Source of the DNA: an uncultured Alistipes sp.
GTDB taxonomy: Bacteria; Bacteroidota; Bacteroidia; Bacteroidales; Rikenellaceae
Length of the DNA stretch: 64,000 nucleotides
Assembly: GCF_963931675.1 (NCBI RefSeq)
Contig: NZ_OZ007039.1
Coordinates: forward strand, 2,207,806-2,271,805
Reading direction: 5' to 3'
Shown: in pieces, positions 44,495 to 52,757 of the stretch
Numbering within the stretch: position 1 is the stretch's first letter
Layout: every line of letters starts with the position of its first letter
Notes under the pieces: generated by a model
What the model was told of the DNA's origin: nothing
Databases searched by the model: none
The model's input: only the letters and a program-made list of their open reading frames with translations
Translations under genes and position numbers: made by a program

Positions 44495-45124
44495 ATGCGT
44501 GAAAAGCGGAATAATTGGTTTAGAATTGAGGCGGTGATTAAATGGGCGAATATGTCGACCAACTATTTTGCTCGCTATATCGGCCTTGCAAGAGGCGAAA
44601 ACCTCTATCAGATCAAACGCGGGAACAACGGCATTTCGCTCGACGTGGCGGATCGGATCGTCGCCAAGTTCCCCCAGATCGACAAACTGTGGCTTCTGAC
44701 CGGAGAGGGGCAGATGTTCTCCGACGGATCGCTCCGCGGTCCCCAGATCCCCTATTACGATGTAGATGTCGAACAGGGAATCTCCAACCTGGAACACCTG
44801 GAGGCTCAGAGCAATCTGATCATTCCGCCCGTCGGAGGGTGCGACCTGGCCATGTCATACACCGGGCGTGCCATGGGCGACCGCGTGCCCCCGGGAACCA
44901 TCGTCCTCCTGAAGGCCGTAGACCGTGATGCAATTATTCCTGGTGAAGAATATGTGATTGTCTGCCGAAAAATTGTAACTTTGCGCATAGTTCGTGCCGC
45001 AGAGGAGGAGGGCAAAGTCCGCCTCGTGGCCGGAGACCGGGAACACTATGACGATATTGTCTTGAACGACAGCGATATAGTCTCGGTCTACAAAGTGAAG
45101 GCTAAATTGATAATCAACAACTAA
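44495..45124 (+). CDS. HTH / S24-like repressor with degenerate protease site
   Basis: A 209-aa protein. The N-terminal 65 residues form a helix-turn-helix (MSTNYFARYIGLARGENLYQIKRGNNGISLDVADRIVAKFP). Residues of about 85-205 have the LexA/CI-type S24 fold pattern. The usual G-(D/N)-S-M nucleophile motif reads GRAM at 124-127, so the catalytic Ser is Ala126. The general-base Lys region reads VTLRIVR (161-167), with Arg164 in place of Lys. Self-cleavage is therefore unlikely. It starts 43 bases from the divergent tRNA and is followed five bases later by ribE. Target genes are unknown. Confidence 0.78.
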   Translation: MREKRNNWFRIEAVIKWANMSTNYFARYIGLARGENLYQIKRGNNGISLDVADRIVAKFPQIDKLWLLTGEGQMFSDGSLRGPQIPYYDVDVEQGISNLEHLEAQSNLIIPPVGGCDLAMSYTGRAMGDRVPPGTIVLLKAVDRDAIIPGEEYVIVCRKIVTLRIVRAAEEEGKVRLVAGDREHYDDIVLNDSDIVSVYKVKAKLIINN

Positions 45125-45129
45125 AGCGC

Positions 45130-45726
45130 ATGTTTTCAGGCATCGTGGAGGGTACGGCGGAGGTGGTTGCCATCCGCACGGACCGGCAAAACAAGGATTT
45201 TACGCTCCGGGCAGACTTCTGCAGCGAGCTCAAAATCGATCAGAGCATAGCTCATAACGGCGTTTGTCTGACGGTCGTGGACATCACGGACGATACCTAC
45301 ACCGTCACCGCCATGAAGGAGACCCTCGACCGCAGCAACCTCGGGCTGCTGCGCGTGGGCGACCTGGTCAACCTCGAACGCTCGATGAAACCCGACGCCC
45401 TGCTCGACGGACACATCGTCCAGGGCCACGTCGACCAGACCGCCGTCTGCACCGCCAAGGAGGATGCCGACGGAAGCTGGTATTTTACCTTCAGGTATGA
45501 ACCCCGCGGCGGCGGACTCTGCACCGTCGAGAAGGGATCCGTGGCCGTGAACGGCGTCAGCCTTACGGTCTGCGACCCCACGCCCGACTCCTTCCGCGTG
45601 GCCATCATCCCCTATACCTTCGAACACACCAACTTCTGCCGCATCGAGGTGGGGTCGGTCGTCAATCTCGAATTCGACATCATCGGGAAGTACATCGCCC
45701 GCCTGATGCAAAACTACATGAAATAA
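45130..45726 (+). CDS. ribE: Riboflavin synthase, alpha chain
   Basis: Final step of riboflavin synthesis: dismutation of two 6,7-dimethyl-8-ribityllumazine molecules. The 198-aa protein has two homologous lumazine-binding barrels. The first begins MFSGIVEGTAEV with IAHNGVCLTV near residue 43. The second begins after DGHIVQGHVDQTAVC, with VAVNGVSLTVCDPTPDSFRVAIIPYTFEHTNF. It lies five bases after the S24-like gene and ten bases before the histidine kinase gene, forming an apparent operon. Confidence 0.95.
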   Translation: MFSGIVEGTAEVVAIRTDRQNKDFTLRADFCSELKIDQSIAHNGVCLTVVDITDDTYTVTAMKETLDRSNLGLLRVGDLVNLERSMKPDALLDGHIVQGHVDQTAVCTAKEDADGSWYFTFRYEPRGGGLCTVEKGSVAVNGVSLTVCDPTPDSFRVAIIPYTFEHTNFCRIEVGSVVNLEFDIIGKYIARLMQNYMK

Positions 45727-45736
45727 CTGAAGAAAC

Positions 45737-46801
45737 ATGGTACGCATCAAAACCAAGGAGGCCACGTCGGCCTGGATCGGGTTGCTGGCGGCCGTTATCG
45801 TTGCCGGACTCCTCGTCGCAATCCATGCCCAGGAGTATCCGGTTCGCTGGATTCCGGCTGTCATCGTCGTGCTCTGCACCTTCTCGGTCGTGACGTCCGT
45901 TGCGCTGTTCCTCATCCGCAAGTACGTCTCCTACAAGCTCAAGCCGATCTATTCGATCGTCCTTTCGCGCGACGTGCACACGAAGGAGATCTTCTCCGAA
46001 CTCAAGGACAAGAAGGTCGAGGATATTGGCGAGGAACTTACCGCCTGGGCCGATACCAACGACAAGGAGATCGCCCGGCTGAAAGAGGCCGAGCAGTTCC
46101 GCAAACAGTACCTCGGCAATGTGGCCCATGAACTGAAAACCCCGATCTTCAACGTCCAGGGCTATATCTCCACGCTGCTGGACGGCGGACTGGAGGACGA
46201 ACTCATCAACCGCAAATACCTCGAACGCGCCGAAAAGAGCATCGACCGCCTGATCAACATCGTCAACGACCTCGATACCATCTCGAAACTGGAGAGCAGC
46301 ATGAACAAGCTCGACATGGAGAAATTCGACGTCGTGGCGCTGGCCAAGGAGATCGCCGACCAGGCCGAGATGGAGGCCGACAAGAAGGGTATCAGGATTT
46401 CGGTCAAGGGGGCCGAAAATCTCCCTTCGCCGTTCTGGGTTCTGGCCGACAAGCACTATATCGGACAGGTGTTCGTCAACCTGATCATCAATTCGATCCG
46501 TTACGGCAAGGAGGGCGGGCAGACCCGTATCCGCTTCCGAGACATGCTGGACAAGATTCTCGTCGAGGTCGAGGACAACGGTCTCGGAATCGGCAAGGAG
46601 GACCTGCCGCGCGTCTTCGAGCGCTTCTACCGCACGGACAAGGGCCGCTCGCGCGAGCAGGGCGGAACGGGACTCGGACTGGCCATTGTCAAGCACATCG
46701 TCGAGGCCCACGGCGAACGCATTACCGTCCGCAGCGAGCCGGGTGTCGGCAGCACCTTCTCCTTTACGCTCAAAAAGGTCAACCTCCAGGACATCAAATA
46801 G
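45737..46801 (+). CDS. Sensor histidine kinase (PhoR-like)
   Basis: A 354-aa inner-membrane kinase. Two helices at about 12-30 and 38-60 enclose only a short external loop, so the signal is probably sensed in or near the membrane. A linker follows, then the dimerisation/phosphoacceptor helix GNVAHELKTPIFNVQGYI with His131. The ATP domain has the N box VNLIINSIRYG, VEDNGLGIGKEDLPRVFERFYR and GGTGLGLAIVKHIVEAHG. No response regulator gene is adjacent, so its partner lies elsewhere. The spacing suggests cotranscription with ribE. Confidence 0.93.
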   Translation: MVRIKTKEATSAWIGLLAAVIVAGLLVAIHAQEYPVRWIPAVIVVLCTFSVVTSVALFLIRKYVSYKLKPIYSIVLSRDVHTKEIFSELKDKKVEDIGEELTAWADTNDKEIARLKEAEQFRKQYLGNVAHELKTPIFNVQGYISTLLDGGLEDELINRKYLERAEKSIDRLINIVNDLDTISKLESSMNKLDMEKFDVVALAKEIADQAEMEADKKGIRISVKGAENLPSPFWVLADKHYIGQVFVNLIINSIRYGKEGGQTRIRFRDMLDKILVEVEDNGLGIGKEDLPRVFERFYRTDKGRSREQGGTGLGLAIVKHIVEAHGERITVRSEPGVGSTFSFTLKKVNLQDIK

Positions 46802-46904
46802 CGTCGGAACGCTTCGGAGGGGGGGGGAGGAAGGAGAGTTGGTGAAGACCGGAGCGCCGGGCGTGTGACCGGACTGGACGGCGTGTTGAAAATGACTTGA
46901 ATAG

Positions 46905-47891
46905 ATGTTACAGATTCCTTTATTGATACAACCGCTTTCGATCGTATGGGATTTCGATCCGGTGCTCTTCCGCATCGGGACGTTCGATATCCGCTATTAC
47001 GGACTGATGTGGGCGCTGGCCATCCTGATCGGCGCCAAATTCTTCGATAACTTCTGCAAACGCGAAGGGCTTCCCTCGAAAGTCTCCGAGTCGATCTTCG
47101 TCTACGGAACGATCGCCACGATCCTCGGGGCGCGCCTCGGACACTGCCTCTTCTACGATCCCGTGGGCTACCTCTCGCAACCCTGGACCATCATCACCGG
47201 ATTCCGCGACGGCGGAATGGCCAGCCACGGTGCGGCCATCGGTCTGTTGATCGGCCTCTGGCTCTTCTCCCGCAAGAACAAACTGCCCTATGTCTGGTCG
47301 CTGGACCGCATCATGATTCCCGTGGGGATCGGCGGCGCCATCGTCCGGCTGGGCAACCTCTTCAATTCGGAGATATTCGGGCGCGCTACCACGCTGCCCT
47401 GGGGCTTCGAGTTCGTGCGTTCGCACAAGTGGGTGACCGAGTACGCCCCGGCTGCCGTGCATCCCACGCAGATCTACGAGGCGATCTGCTATGTGGTGAC
47501 CTTCGTGATCCTCTACTGGCTCTATTACCGCAGGGATATGGCGCGTCGGCGTCCCGGCATCCTGTTCGGCATCGGACTGATCGGGGTCTTCCTCACGCGT
47601 TTCTTCCTCGAATTCATCAAGACCGAACAGGAGGATTTCGAGATCGGCTGGGCCCTCGACATGGGGCAATGGCTCAGCATTCCCTTCATCGTGCTGGGCA
47701 TCTATATGATCTGGCGGGGCATGAAGCATCCGGAGGTCGTGGTGGCGGCTCCGAAATCGGCCGCTGCAGTATCGGACCTGAACCGTCATGCCGCAGGACA
47801 TGGTGCCGGGAGCGGCGCCGGAGGTGGCACTCCGAAGACGGCGGCGGCGAACTCCGCCCCGAAATCGTTCCATAAAAAGAGACGGAAATGA
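46905..47891 (+). CDS. lgt: Prolipoprotein diacylglyceryl transferase Lgt
   Basis: Attaches diacylglycerol to the lipobox cysteine of prolipoproteins. The polytopic 328-aa protein has the family motifs DIRYYGLMWALAILIGAKFF, GARLGHCLFYDP, GFRDGGMASHGAAIGLL and GIGGAIVRLGNLFNSEIFGRAT (the HGGL-like and RxGN regions). The last 50 residues are an Ala/Gly/Lys-rich cytoplasmic tail. The substrate pool is large: many lipoproteins occur in this window alone. Its stop overlaps the next gene's ATG by four bases. Confidence 0.95.
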   Translation: MLQIPLLIQPLSIVWDFDPVLFRIGTFDIRYYGLMWALAILIGAKFFDNFCKREGLPSKVSESIFVYGTIATILGARLGHCLFYDPVGYLSQPWTIITGFRDGGMASHGAAIGLLIGLWLFSRKNKLPYVWSLDRIMIPVGIGGAIVRLGNLFNSEIFGRATTLPWGFEFVRSHKWVTEYAPAAVHPTQIYEAICYVVTFVILYWLYYRRDMARRRPGILFGIGLIGVFLTRFFLEFIKTEQEDFEIGWALDMGQWLSIPFIVLGIYMIWRGMKHPEVVVAAPKSAAAVSDLNRHAAGHGAGSGAGGGTPKTAAANSAPKSFHKKRRK

Positions 47892-48895
47892 ACGAAAACC
47901 CGATGACCGAACAGGTCGCCAGACTCATCGGCAATTTGCTGGCCGGAGGCGGGACACTGCTCCTGCCCGGTGTCGGGACGCTGTATGCCGAACGGCAGGC
48001 GGCCCGGCGCATCGACCGGCGGCATGTGGTGCCGCCGTGCCGCACGGTGCAGTTCTCCTCGCAGGAGCGCGGGACGTCGCTCGTCGACGAGATTGCCCGC
48101 GTCCTGAAAGTCAACGGCGTGCGGCCCGAAAACCCCGTTCCCGAGGCGCAGAAGGTCTACGACCGCTGGATCGCCCAGGTCCGCGAGGGGGATACGCTGA
48201 CCATCGCCGGTATCGGGGTGTTGCGCTTCAAGGATTTCCGGGTCGATCCGGAGTTCGACCGGCGGCTCAACCCTCAGGGGCATGAACCGGTTCGGGTGCA
48301 GGCTCCGCGCCGTTTCGATGCCGTGTTGTGGATCGGCATCGTGGCCATCGTCTGCGTGGTGGGCGCTACGGCCTGGTGGTGGTTCGGACTGAAGCAGTCC
48401 GGAGATGCCGCGATGTTGGCAAAGGTGGCCCGGCGTGCGACGTCGCAACGTCAGATTACCGCGGAACGTGTTCCCGAGGGTGCGGCAGTGGCCATAGCGG
48501 CGGATACGGCGGTGAATGCTGCGGCGGATGCGGCGGATCTCTCTTCCGGAGCTGCGGCAACGCCCGGGCAGACGGAGGTGCGGACGCCTTCGGCGGCAAC
48601 GTCTGAAGCCGTCCGCGAACCGGCGGAGCGTACAGCCGGCAGCGAGCCCGGAGCCGTCCGCATGACTTCCGGACGGCACTATGTGGTCATGGGGGTCTTC
48701 AGTTCGGAGCAGAATGCCGAACGGGCCGCCCGGGAAGCCTCCGCAGAAGAGGTGGCCATGACCTGCGGCATCTATCGCTTCGGTGCGAAATTCATGGTCT
48801 CGCCCTTCGAGTCGGACGATCCCGAAGCGTGCAGGCTCTTCATCAGCGCCCACGCCGAGCGTTTCCCCGGCATGTGGACCTATACCGCACGTTGA
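47888..48895 (+). CDS. HU-like domain/SPOR domain membrane protein
   Basis: A 335-aa protein with three parts. Residues 1-120 carry two tandem HU-CCDC81-like blocks (MTEQVARLIGNLLAGGGTLLLPGVGTLYAE and KVYDRWIAQVREGDTLTIAGIGVLRFKDF). A transmembrane helix lies at about 143-166 (VLWIGIVAIVCVVGATAWWWFG). After a low-complexity Ala-rich periplasmic linker comes a C-terminal SPOR-like domain (HYVVMGVFSSEQNAERAAREA). SPOR domains bind denuded peptidoglycan at division sites, suggesting a link between chromosome or ribosome-side contacts and the septum (inference). It overlaps lgt by four bases. Confidence 0.82.
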   Translation: MNENPMTEQVARLIGNLLAGGGTLLLPGVGTLYAERQAARRIDRRHVVPPCRTVQFSSQERGTSLVDEIARVLKVNGVRPENPVPEAQKVYDRWIAQVREGDTLTIAGIGVLRFKDFRVDPEFDRRLNPQGHEPVRVQAPRRFDAVLWIGIVAIVCVVGATAWWWFGLKQSGDAAMLAKVARRATSQRQITAERVPEGAAVAIAADTAVNAAADAADLSSGAAATPGQTEVRTPSAATSEAVREPAERTAGSEPGAVRMTSGRHYVVMGVFSSEQNAERAAREASAEEVAMTCGIYRFGAKFMVSPFESDDPEACRLFISAHAERFPGMWTYTAR

Positions 48896-49386
48896 TGCGT
48901 CTGGCAGAGGGGATAACGCGGTTGATCGACCGGCTCTACATCCGGCCCGTTGCGGCCATCCTGCCCCGGCAGGTATTCCGCTATGCCGCCTGCGGAGGTT
49001 TCACCTATCTGGTTTTCGATCCGGTCTGCTACTCGCTGCTCTACAATTTCCTGGTCGGCTATCGCTTCTTCGACCTGGGTTTCGTGGTCATTTCGCCGCA
49101 CATCGCCGCGATGGTGCTTGTCTTTCCCTGCACCTTCTTCGTGGGATTCTGGCTCAACCGTTACGTCGCTTTCCGCCGTTCGCCCGTCGGTGCCGGAGCG
49201 CAACTGTTCCGTTATCTGTTGTCGATCGTGGGGTCGATCCTGCTGACCTATGCCGGATTGAAGCTCTTCGTCGAGGTGTGCGGCATCTGGCCCACGCCCG
49301 CCAAGGTGATTACCACGCTGCTGACGACCGTATACAGTTTCCTTGCGGCCAAGTATTTCACCTTCCGCCACGCCGAAAAGGGTTGA
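48895..49386 (+). CDS. GtrA family membrane protein
   Basis: A 163-aa protein with four predicted helices, in the GtrA/DPMS pattern: QVFRYAACGGFTYLVFDPVCYSLLYNFLVG, then IAAMVLVFPCTFFVGFWLNRYVAFRR (the conserved NRYxxF motif), then two more helices ending AAKYFTFR. GtrA-like proteins move lipid-linked sugars or support cell-surface polysaccharide synthesis. The ATG at 48895 overlaps the preceding stop (TGATG), so it closes the lgt operon. Confidence 0.88.
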   Translation: MRLAEGITRLIDRLYIRPVAAILPRQVFRYAACGGFTYLVFDPVCYSLLYNFLVGYRFFDLGFVVISPHIAAMVLVFPCTFFVGFWLNRYVAFRRSPVGAGAQLFRYLLSIVGSILLTYAGLKLFVEVCGIWPTPAKVITTLLTTVYSFLAAKYFTFRHAEKG

Positions 49387-49404
49387 CCGTGCCGTCGGGT
49401 GCTG

Positions 49405-49743
49405 TCAGGGGAGTGGCTCGTAGTTGATTTCAGACTCCTCGTCCGTCCGCTCGATCTTCATGATGACCGGACGCAATCCGTCGTTGCAGGAGCAGATGGC
49501 CACACCCTCTTTCGTGATCCAGTCTCCGTAGTAGAATGTGCCGGCGCCGTGCGAAAGGGCGAAAACATATTGGTAGATGGTCTTCCAGGCCTCGTCGCAG
49601 AAACCTTCGGGTTTGGCATAGTCGGCGTAGAAAACCTGGCCTTCGCGCATCATGGGGCAACGGGTGAATTCCGGCCCGGCATATTCACGCGCGAGATCCT
49701 CCTGGAGTGTCCGTTTCAGAATAGTGATTTTGCAACGTTTCAT
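49405..49743 (-). CDS. TIGR04076 family protein
   Basis: A 112-aa protein with the TIGR04076 pattern: KITILKRTLQEDLAREYAG at the start, CPMMREGQVFYADYAKPEGFCDEAWKTIYQYVFALSHGAG in the middle and CNDGLRPVIMKIER at the end, with conserved cysteines. The family is common in anaerobes and has no known role. It is convergent with the GtrA gene. Confidence 0.85.
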   Translation of the reverse strand: MKRCKITILKRTLQEDLAREYAGPEFTRCPMMREGQVFYADYAKPEGFCDEAWKTIYQYVFALSHGAGTFYYGDWITKEGVAICSCNDGLRPVIMKIERTDEESEINYEPLP

Positions 49744-49825
49744 GAACGTATTGGGTTTGTTGTGAATTTCGATTGACGCGGGGGTATGGAATGACGGTTG
49801 GATAGGCGGAGCTGGATCCCGATGG

Positions 49826-51889
49826 CTATCGCTGGTTCTCCTCGCGGAGTTTCTGCAGTTCGTACATCCGGTCGCGGAACTTCGCCGCTGCCAGGAAATC
49901 CAGCGACTTGGCGGCCCGTTCCATATTTTCGCGCGCCCGGTCGATCAGTTCGTCGAGATTTTCGCCCAGACCGGCAGTTAGGGTGCAGGCCGTATAGCCC
50001 TTCTGCACGTCGGCGGCCGTGGCGTAGTGCTCTTCCATGACGGGGTAGGCTGTCGGGATGCCGCACTCCGCGGCTTCGCGTCCCGCCAGCAGCGCACTCG
50101 GCCCCGAACCGCTCTTCTGCGCCCGCCGCGGCAGCATCTCGTGCTCCATGTTGAAACGCACCTGCTTCTCGCGGCGGCGGTTGCTCTGCTCGATGGCGTA
50201 GCGCATCGACTCCGTGCAGGTGTCGGCGTAGAGGATCACGTTGCCCTGCGAGTGGCGCGCGGCACGCCCGGCGATCTGCGTCAGCGACCGCACGTTGCGC
50301 AGAAAACCCTCCTTGTCGGCGTCCAGAATCGCCACCAGCGCCACCTCCGGAAGGTCCAGACCCTCGCGCAGCAGGTTCACACCCACCAGCACGTCGAACA
50401 GGCCGTTGCGCAGGTCCTCCAGGATCTGGATCCGCTCCAGCGTGTCGACGTCCGAGTGGATGTAGCGGTTGCGCACCCCCACGCGGTCGAAGTATTTCGA
50501 GAGCTCCTCGGCCATCCGTTTGGTGATGGTCGTCACGAGCACCTTGTCGTCGTTCTTCACCCGCTTGTCGATCTCCTCGATCAGGTCGTCGATCTGGTTC
50601 AGCGTCACCCGCACCTCCAGCGGCGGGTCCACCAGCCCCGTGGGGCGGATCAGCTGCTCGGCAATCACCCCTTCGCTCTTCATCAGTTCCCAGTCGGCGG
50701 GCGTCGCGCTTACGTAGATCGAGGTACCCTGCAGCTGCTCGAACTCCGCGAAGGTCAGCGGACGGTTGTCCTTCGCCGCCGGGAGCCGGAAACCGTACTC
50801 CACGAGGTTCTCCTTCCGGGCACGGTCGCCGCCGAACATCGCGTGGACCTGCGGCAGCGTCACGTGGCTCTCGTCCACGACCATCAGGTAATCCTTCGGG
50901 AAGTAGTCCAGCAGGCAGAAGGGCCGCGTTCCGGCGGCGCGTCCGTCGAAATAGCGCGAGTAGTTCTCGATCCCCGGGCAGTAGCCCAGCTCCTTGATCA
51001 TCTCCAGGTCGTACTCCACGCGCTGCTTGATGCGCTGCGCCTCGACCATCCGTCCCGACTGCTCGAAGAACTCCACCTGCTTGCCCAGGTCGAGGTAGAT
51101 CTGCTGCACGGCCGAATTGATGCGCTCCTTGGTCGTCACGAAGAGGTTCGTGGGGTAGAGCGTCAGTGCGTCGAGCGTCTGGATACGCTGACCCGTCACG
51201 GGATCGATCGACTGGATCGCCTCGATCTCGTTGTCGAAGAACATCACCCGGAAACACTGGTTCCCGAACTCGCCGAAGGCCGCCATGATGTCCACCGTGT
51301 CGCCGTTGACGCGGAACGTCGCCGGTTCCAGCTCGCGTTCCGTGCGGGTGTAGAGTGCCTCGACCAGTTTGTAGAGGAAGTGCTTGTAGCTGACGACCTG
51401 TCCCACCTCGATGTGGATCGCCGTGGCGTGGAAATCCGCCGGGTTGCCCGCGCCGTAGAGGCACGAGACACTCGACACGACCACTACGTCGCGCCGCCCC
51501 GAGAGGAGCGTCGCCACGGTCTGCAGGCGCATCTTCTCGATCTCGGCGTTGATCGAGAGGTCCTTTTCGATATAGGTGTCCGTCGAAGGGAGGTAGGCCT
51601 CCGGCTGGTAGTAGTCGTAGTAGGAGACGAAGTACTCGACGGCATTTTCCGGGAAGAAGTTCCGGAATTCGCCGTAGAGCTGTGCCGCAAGGGTCTTGTT
51701 GTGGCTCAGGACCAGGGTCGGGCGGTTCAGTTGTGCGATGACGTTGGCTACCGTGAAGGTCTTGCCCGAGCCCGTGACACCCAGCAGCACGTTGTGCTTC
51801 GAGCCGTGGCGGATCGAGCCGACGAGCTGGGAGATGGCCTCCGGCTGGTCGCCCATCGGGGCGTAGTCCGATACGAGTTTGAAGTCCAT
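49826..51889 (-). CDS. uvrB: Excinuclease ABC subunit B
   Basis: Damage-verification helicase of nucleotide excision repair. The 687-aa protein has LVSDYAPMGDQPEAI, Walker A GVTGSGKT (residues 37-44), the beta-hairpin region YYDYYQPEAYLPSTDTYIEKD, the DESH motif (VVDESHVTLPQ), and the C-terminal UVR motif (ENMERAAKSLDFLAAAKFRDRMYEL) for UvrC contact. The ATG at 51889 is the family start and lies four bases after a -7 box, predicting a leaderless mRNA. Confidence 0.97.
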   Translation of the reverse strand: MDFKLVSDYAPMGDQPEAISQLVGSIRHGSKHNVLLGVTGSGKTFTVANVIAQLNRPTLVLSHNKTLAAQLYGEFRNFFPENAVEYFVSYYDYYQPEAYLPSTDTYIEKDLSINAEIEKMRLQTVATLLSGRRDVVVVSSVSCLYGAGNPADFHATAIHIEVGQVVSYKHFLYKLVEALYTRTERELEPATFRVNGDTVDIMAAFGEFGNQCFRVMFFDNEIEAIQSIDPVTGQRIQTLDALTLYPTNLFVTTKERINSAVQQIYLDLGKQVEFFEQSGRMVEAQRIKQRVEYDLEMIKELGYCPGIENYSRYFDGRAAGTRPFCLLDYFPKDYLMVVDESHVTLPQVHAMFGGDRARKENLVEYGFRLPAAKDNRPLTFAEFEQLQGTSIYVSATPADWELMKSEGVIAEQLIRPTGLVDPPLEVRVTLNQIDDLIEEIDKRVKNDDKVLVTTITKRMAEELSKYFDRVGVRNRYIHSDVDTLERIQILEDLRNGLFDVLVGVNLLREGLDLPEVALVAILDADKEGFLRNVRSLTQIAGRAARHSQGNVILYADTCTESMRYAIEQSNRRREKQVRFNMEHEMLPRRAQKSGSGPSALLAGREAAECGIPTAYPVMEEHYATAADVQKGYTACTLTAGLGENLDELIDRARENMERAAKSLDFLAAAKFRDRMYELQKLREENQR

Positions 51890-51893
51890 GTTG

Positions 51894-51925
51894 CAAAGGT
51901 AATGATAAAATGAAACAGTTTTCAA
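51894..51925 (-). promoter_or_regulatory. Promoter of uvrB, leaderless arrangement (TTG-N21-TACCTTTG)
   Basis: On the reverse strand TTG (51925-51923), 21 bases, TACCTTTG (51901-51894), CAAC, then the uvrB ATG. Confidence 0.72.
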
Positions 51926-52049
51926 TTTTATGCCGTTTTTTGCGCTCCGTCGGGGTCCCTCGCCGCCTTCGGCATCGTCTGCAAATCTGCCTCCCCCCGC
52001 CATCTCGGGGTTTATTGCTTGGTCTCGGGATTTACTCCTCTATGCGGCC

Positions 52050-52079
52050 TTGCATATTGAAAACAATTTTCTACCTTTG
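52050..52079 (+). promoter_or_regulatory. Promoter at the start of the decayed island (TTG-N19-TACCTTTG)
   Basis: TTG at 52050-52052 and TACCTTTG at 52072-52079 are spaced 19 bases. Downstream there is no intact gene. The best frame is 53 codons from ATG 52142 to the stop at 52303 (MWKFSKAKGWTNSTHSLYRY..., one hydrophobic segment). It matches nothing recognised and is not called as a gene. Confidence 0.5.
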
Positions 52080-52380
52080 TCTCGCTGAGCAATCAGCGGA
52101 CATATTTGATGAAAGTGTTTTCGCACTGTCCTTAACTGAAAATGTGGAAGTTTTCAAAAGCAAAAGGATGGACGAACAGCACTCATTCCTTGTATAGATA
52201 CGTGGTTGGCATATCTTGTGCCCATACCCCAATATCTATCTCGGTGTGGGGTATTGCGTCGTTTATTTTTGCTTGGGTCCTTCCACAACCTTCAGTTAGA
52301 TAGACGAAACGGCTCCACACTTTCTTTTTTATGTAATCCGCAGTCGGAGCCGGGTGGAAAACTGATACGATTTATCATGA

Positions 52381-52680
52381 AAAAATGCCAATATCGAGGC
52401 CATTCAGTCCATTGTCGACGTATTGTCCGCTGCGGATTGCATAACGGCGGTCGTCCCGGTTCGCAGCGGGACGGAGACGATCGGTTATACGATTCCCTGC
52501 GAGAAGAGCGAACCGATAACGATTTATCACGAGAAGGACGCCGTGGATGCGATTCTGTTCGAAGATGAACTTGTTAAGAGCATATGTGTATTTCGTTGGG
52601 ATACCGATAAAGACGGTGAACTTTCTGTCGCTGAAGCCGAAGCAGTCACTTCACTGCGCAAGGCGTTCAATGCGGAACCG
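52381..52680 (+). pseudogene. Remnant of a DUF4988 / BspA-like surface lipoprotein gene
   Basis: The frame from 52381 reads KNANIEAIQSIVDVLSAAD, then ITAVVPVRSGTETIGYTI and SEPITIYHEKDAV. This is the end of a DUF4988 domain as seen in Bacteroidales surface lipoproteins. LVKSICVFRWDTDKDGELSV plus AEAEAVTSL follows, the calcium-site-like start of the BspA-type leucine-rich region. There is no start codon, signal peptide or coiled coil: a stop at 52378-52380 precedes it. After about 52655 the expected repeats are missing. A short sequence, ACGATTTATCA(t/c)GA, recurs at 52367 and 52518, suggesting an internal deletion or duplication. Confidence 0.7.
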
Positions 52681-52720
52681 ATTCGCCATTGTCGCGGCGG
52701 AGTAGCGGTTGCCCACGAAA

Positions 52721-52757
52721 CGATGACAGCCTGCATCATGCAGGCTGTCGTCGTTTT
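52721..52757. terminator. Terminator between the remnant and the GNAT gene
   Basis: A 15-bp stem (CGATGACAGCCTGCA with its complement, one T-G wobble), a three-base loop, then TTTTA. It still marks the 3' end of the lost forward gene and overlaps the end of the GNAT gene on the other strand. Confidence 0.8.

Noticed and set aside
52142-52303. 53-codon forward frame with one hydrophobic segment downstream of a promoter
   Set aside because: No recognisable relatives, no ribosome-binding signal, and it lies in a decayed island next to a clear gene remnant. Too weak to call.
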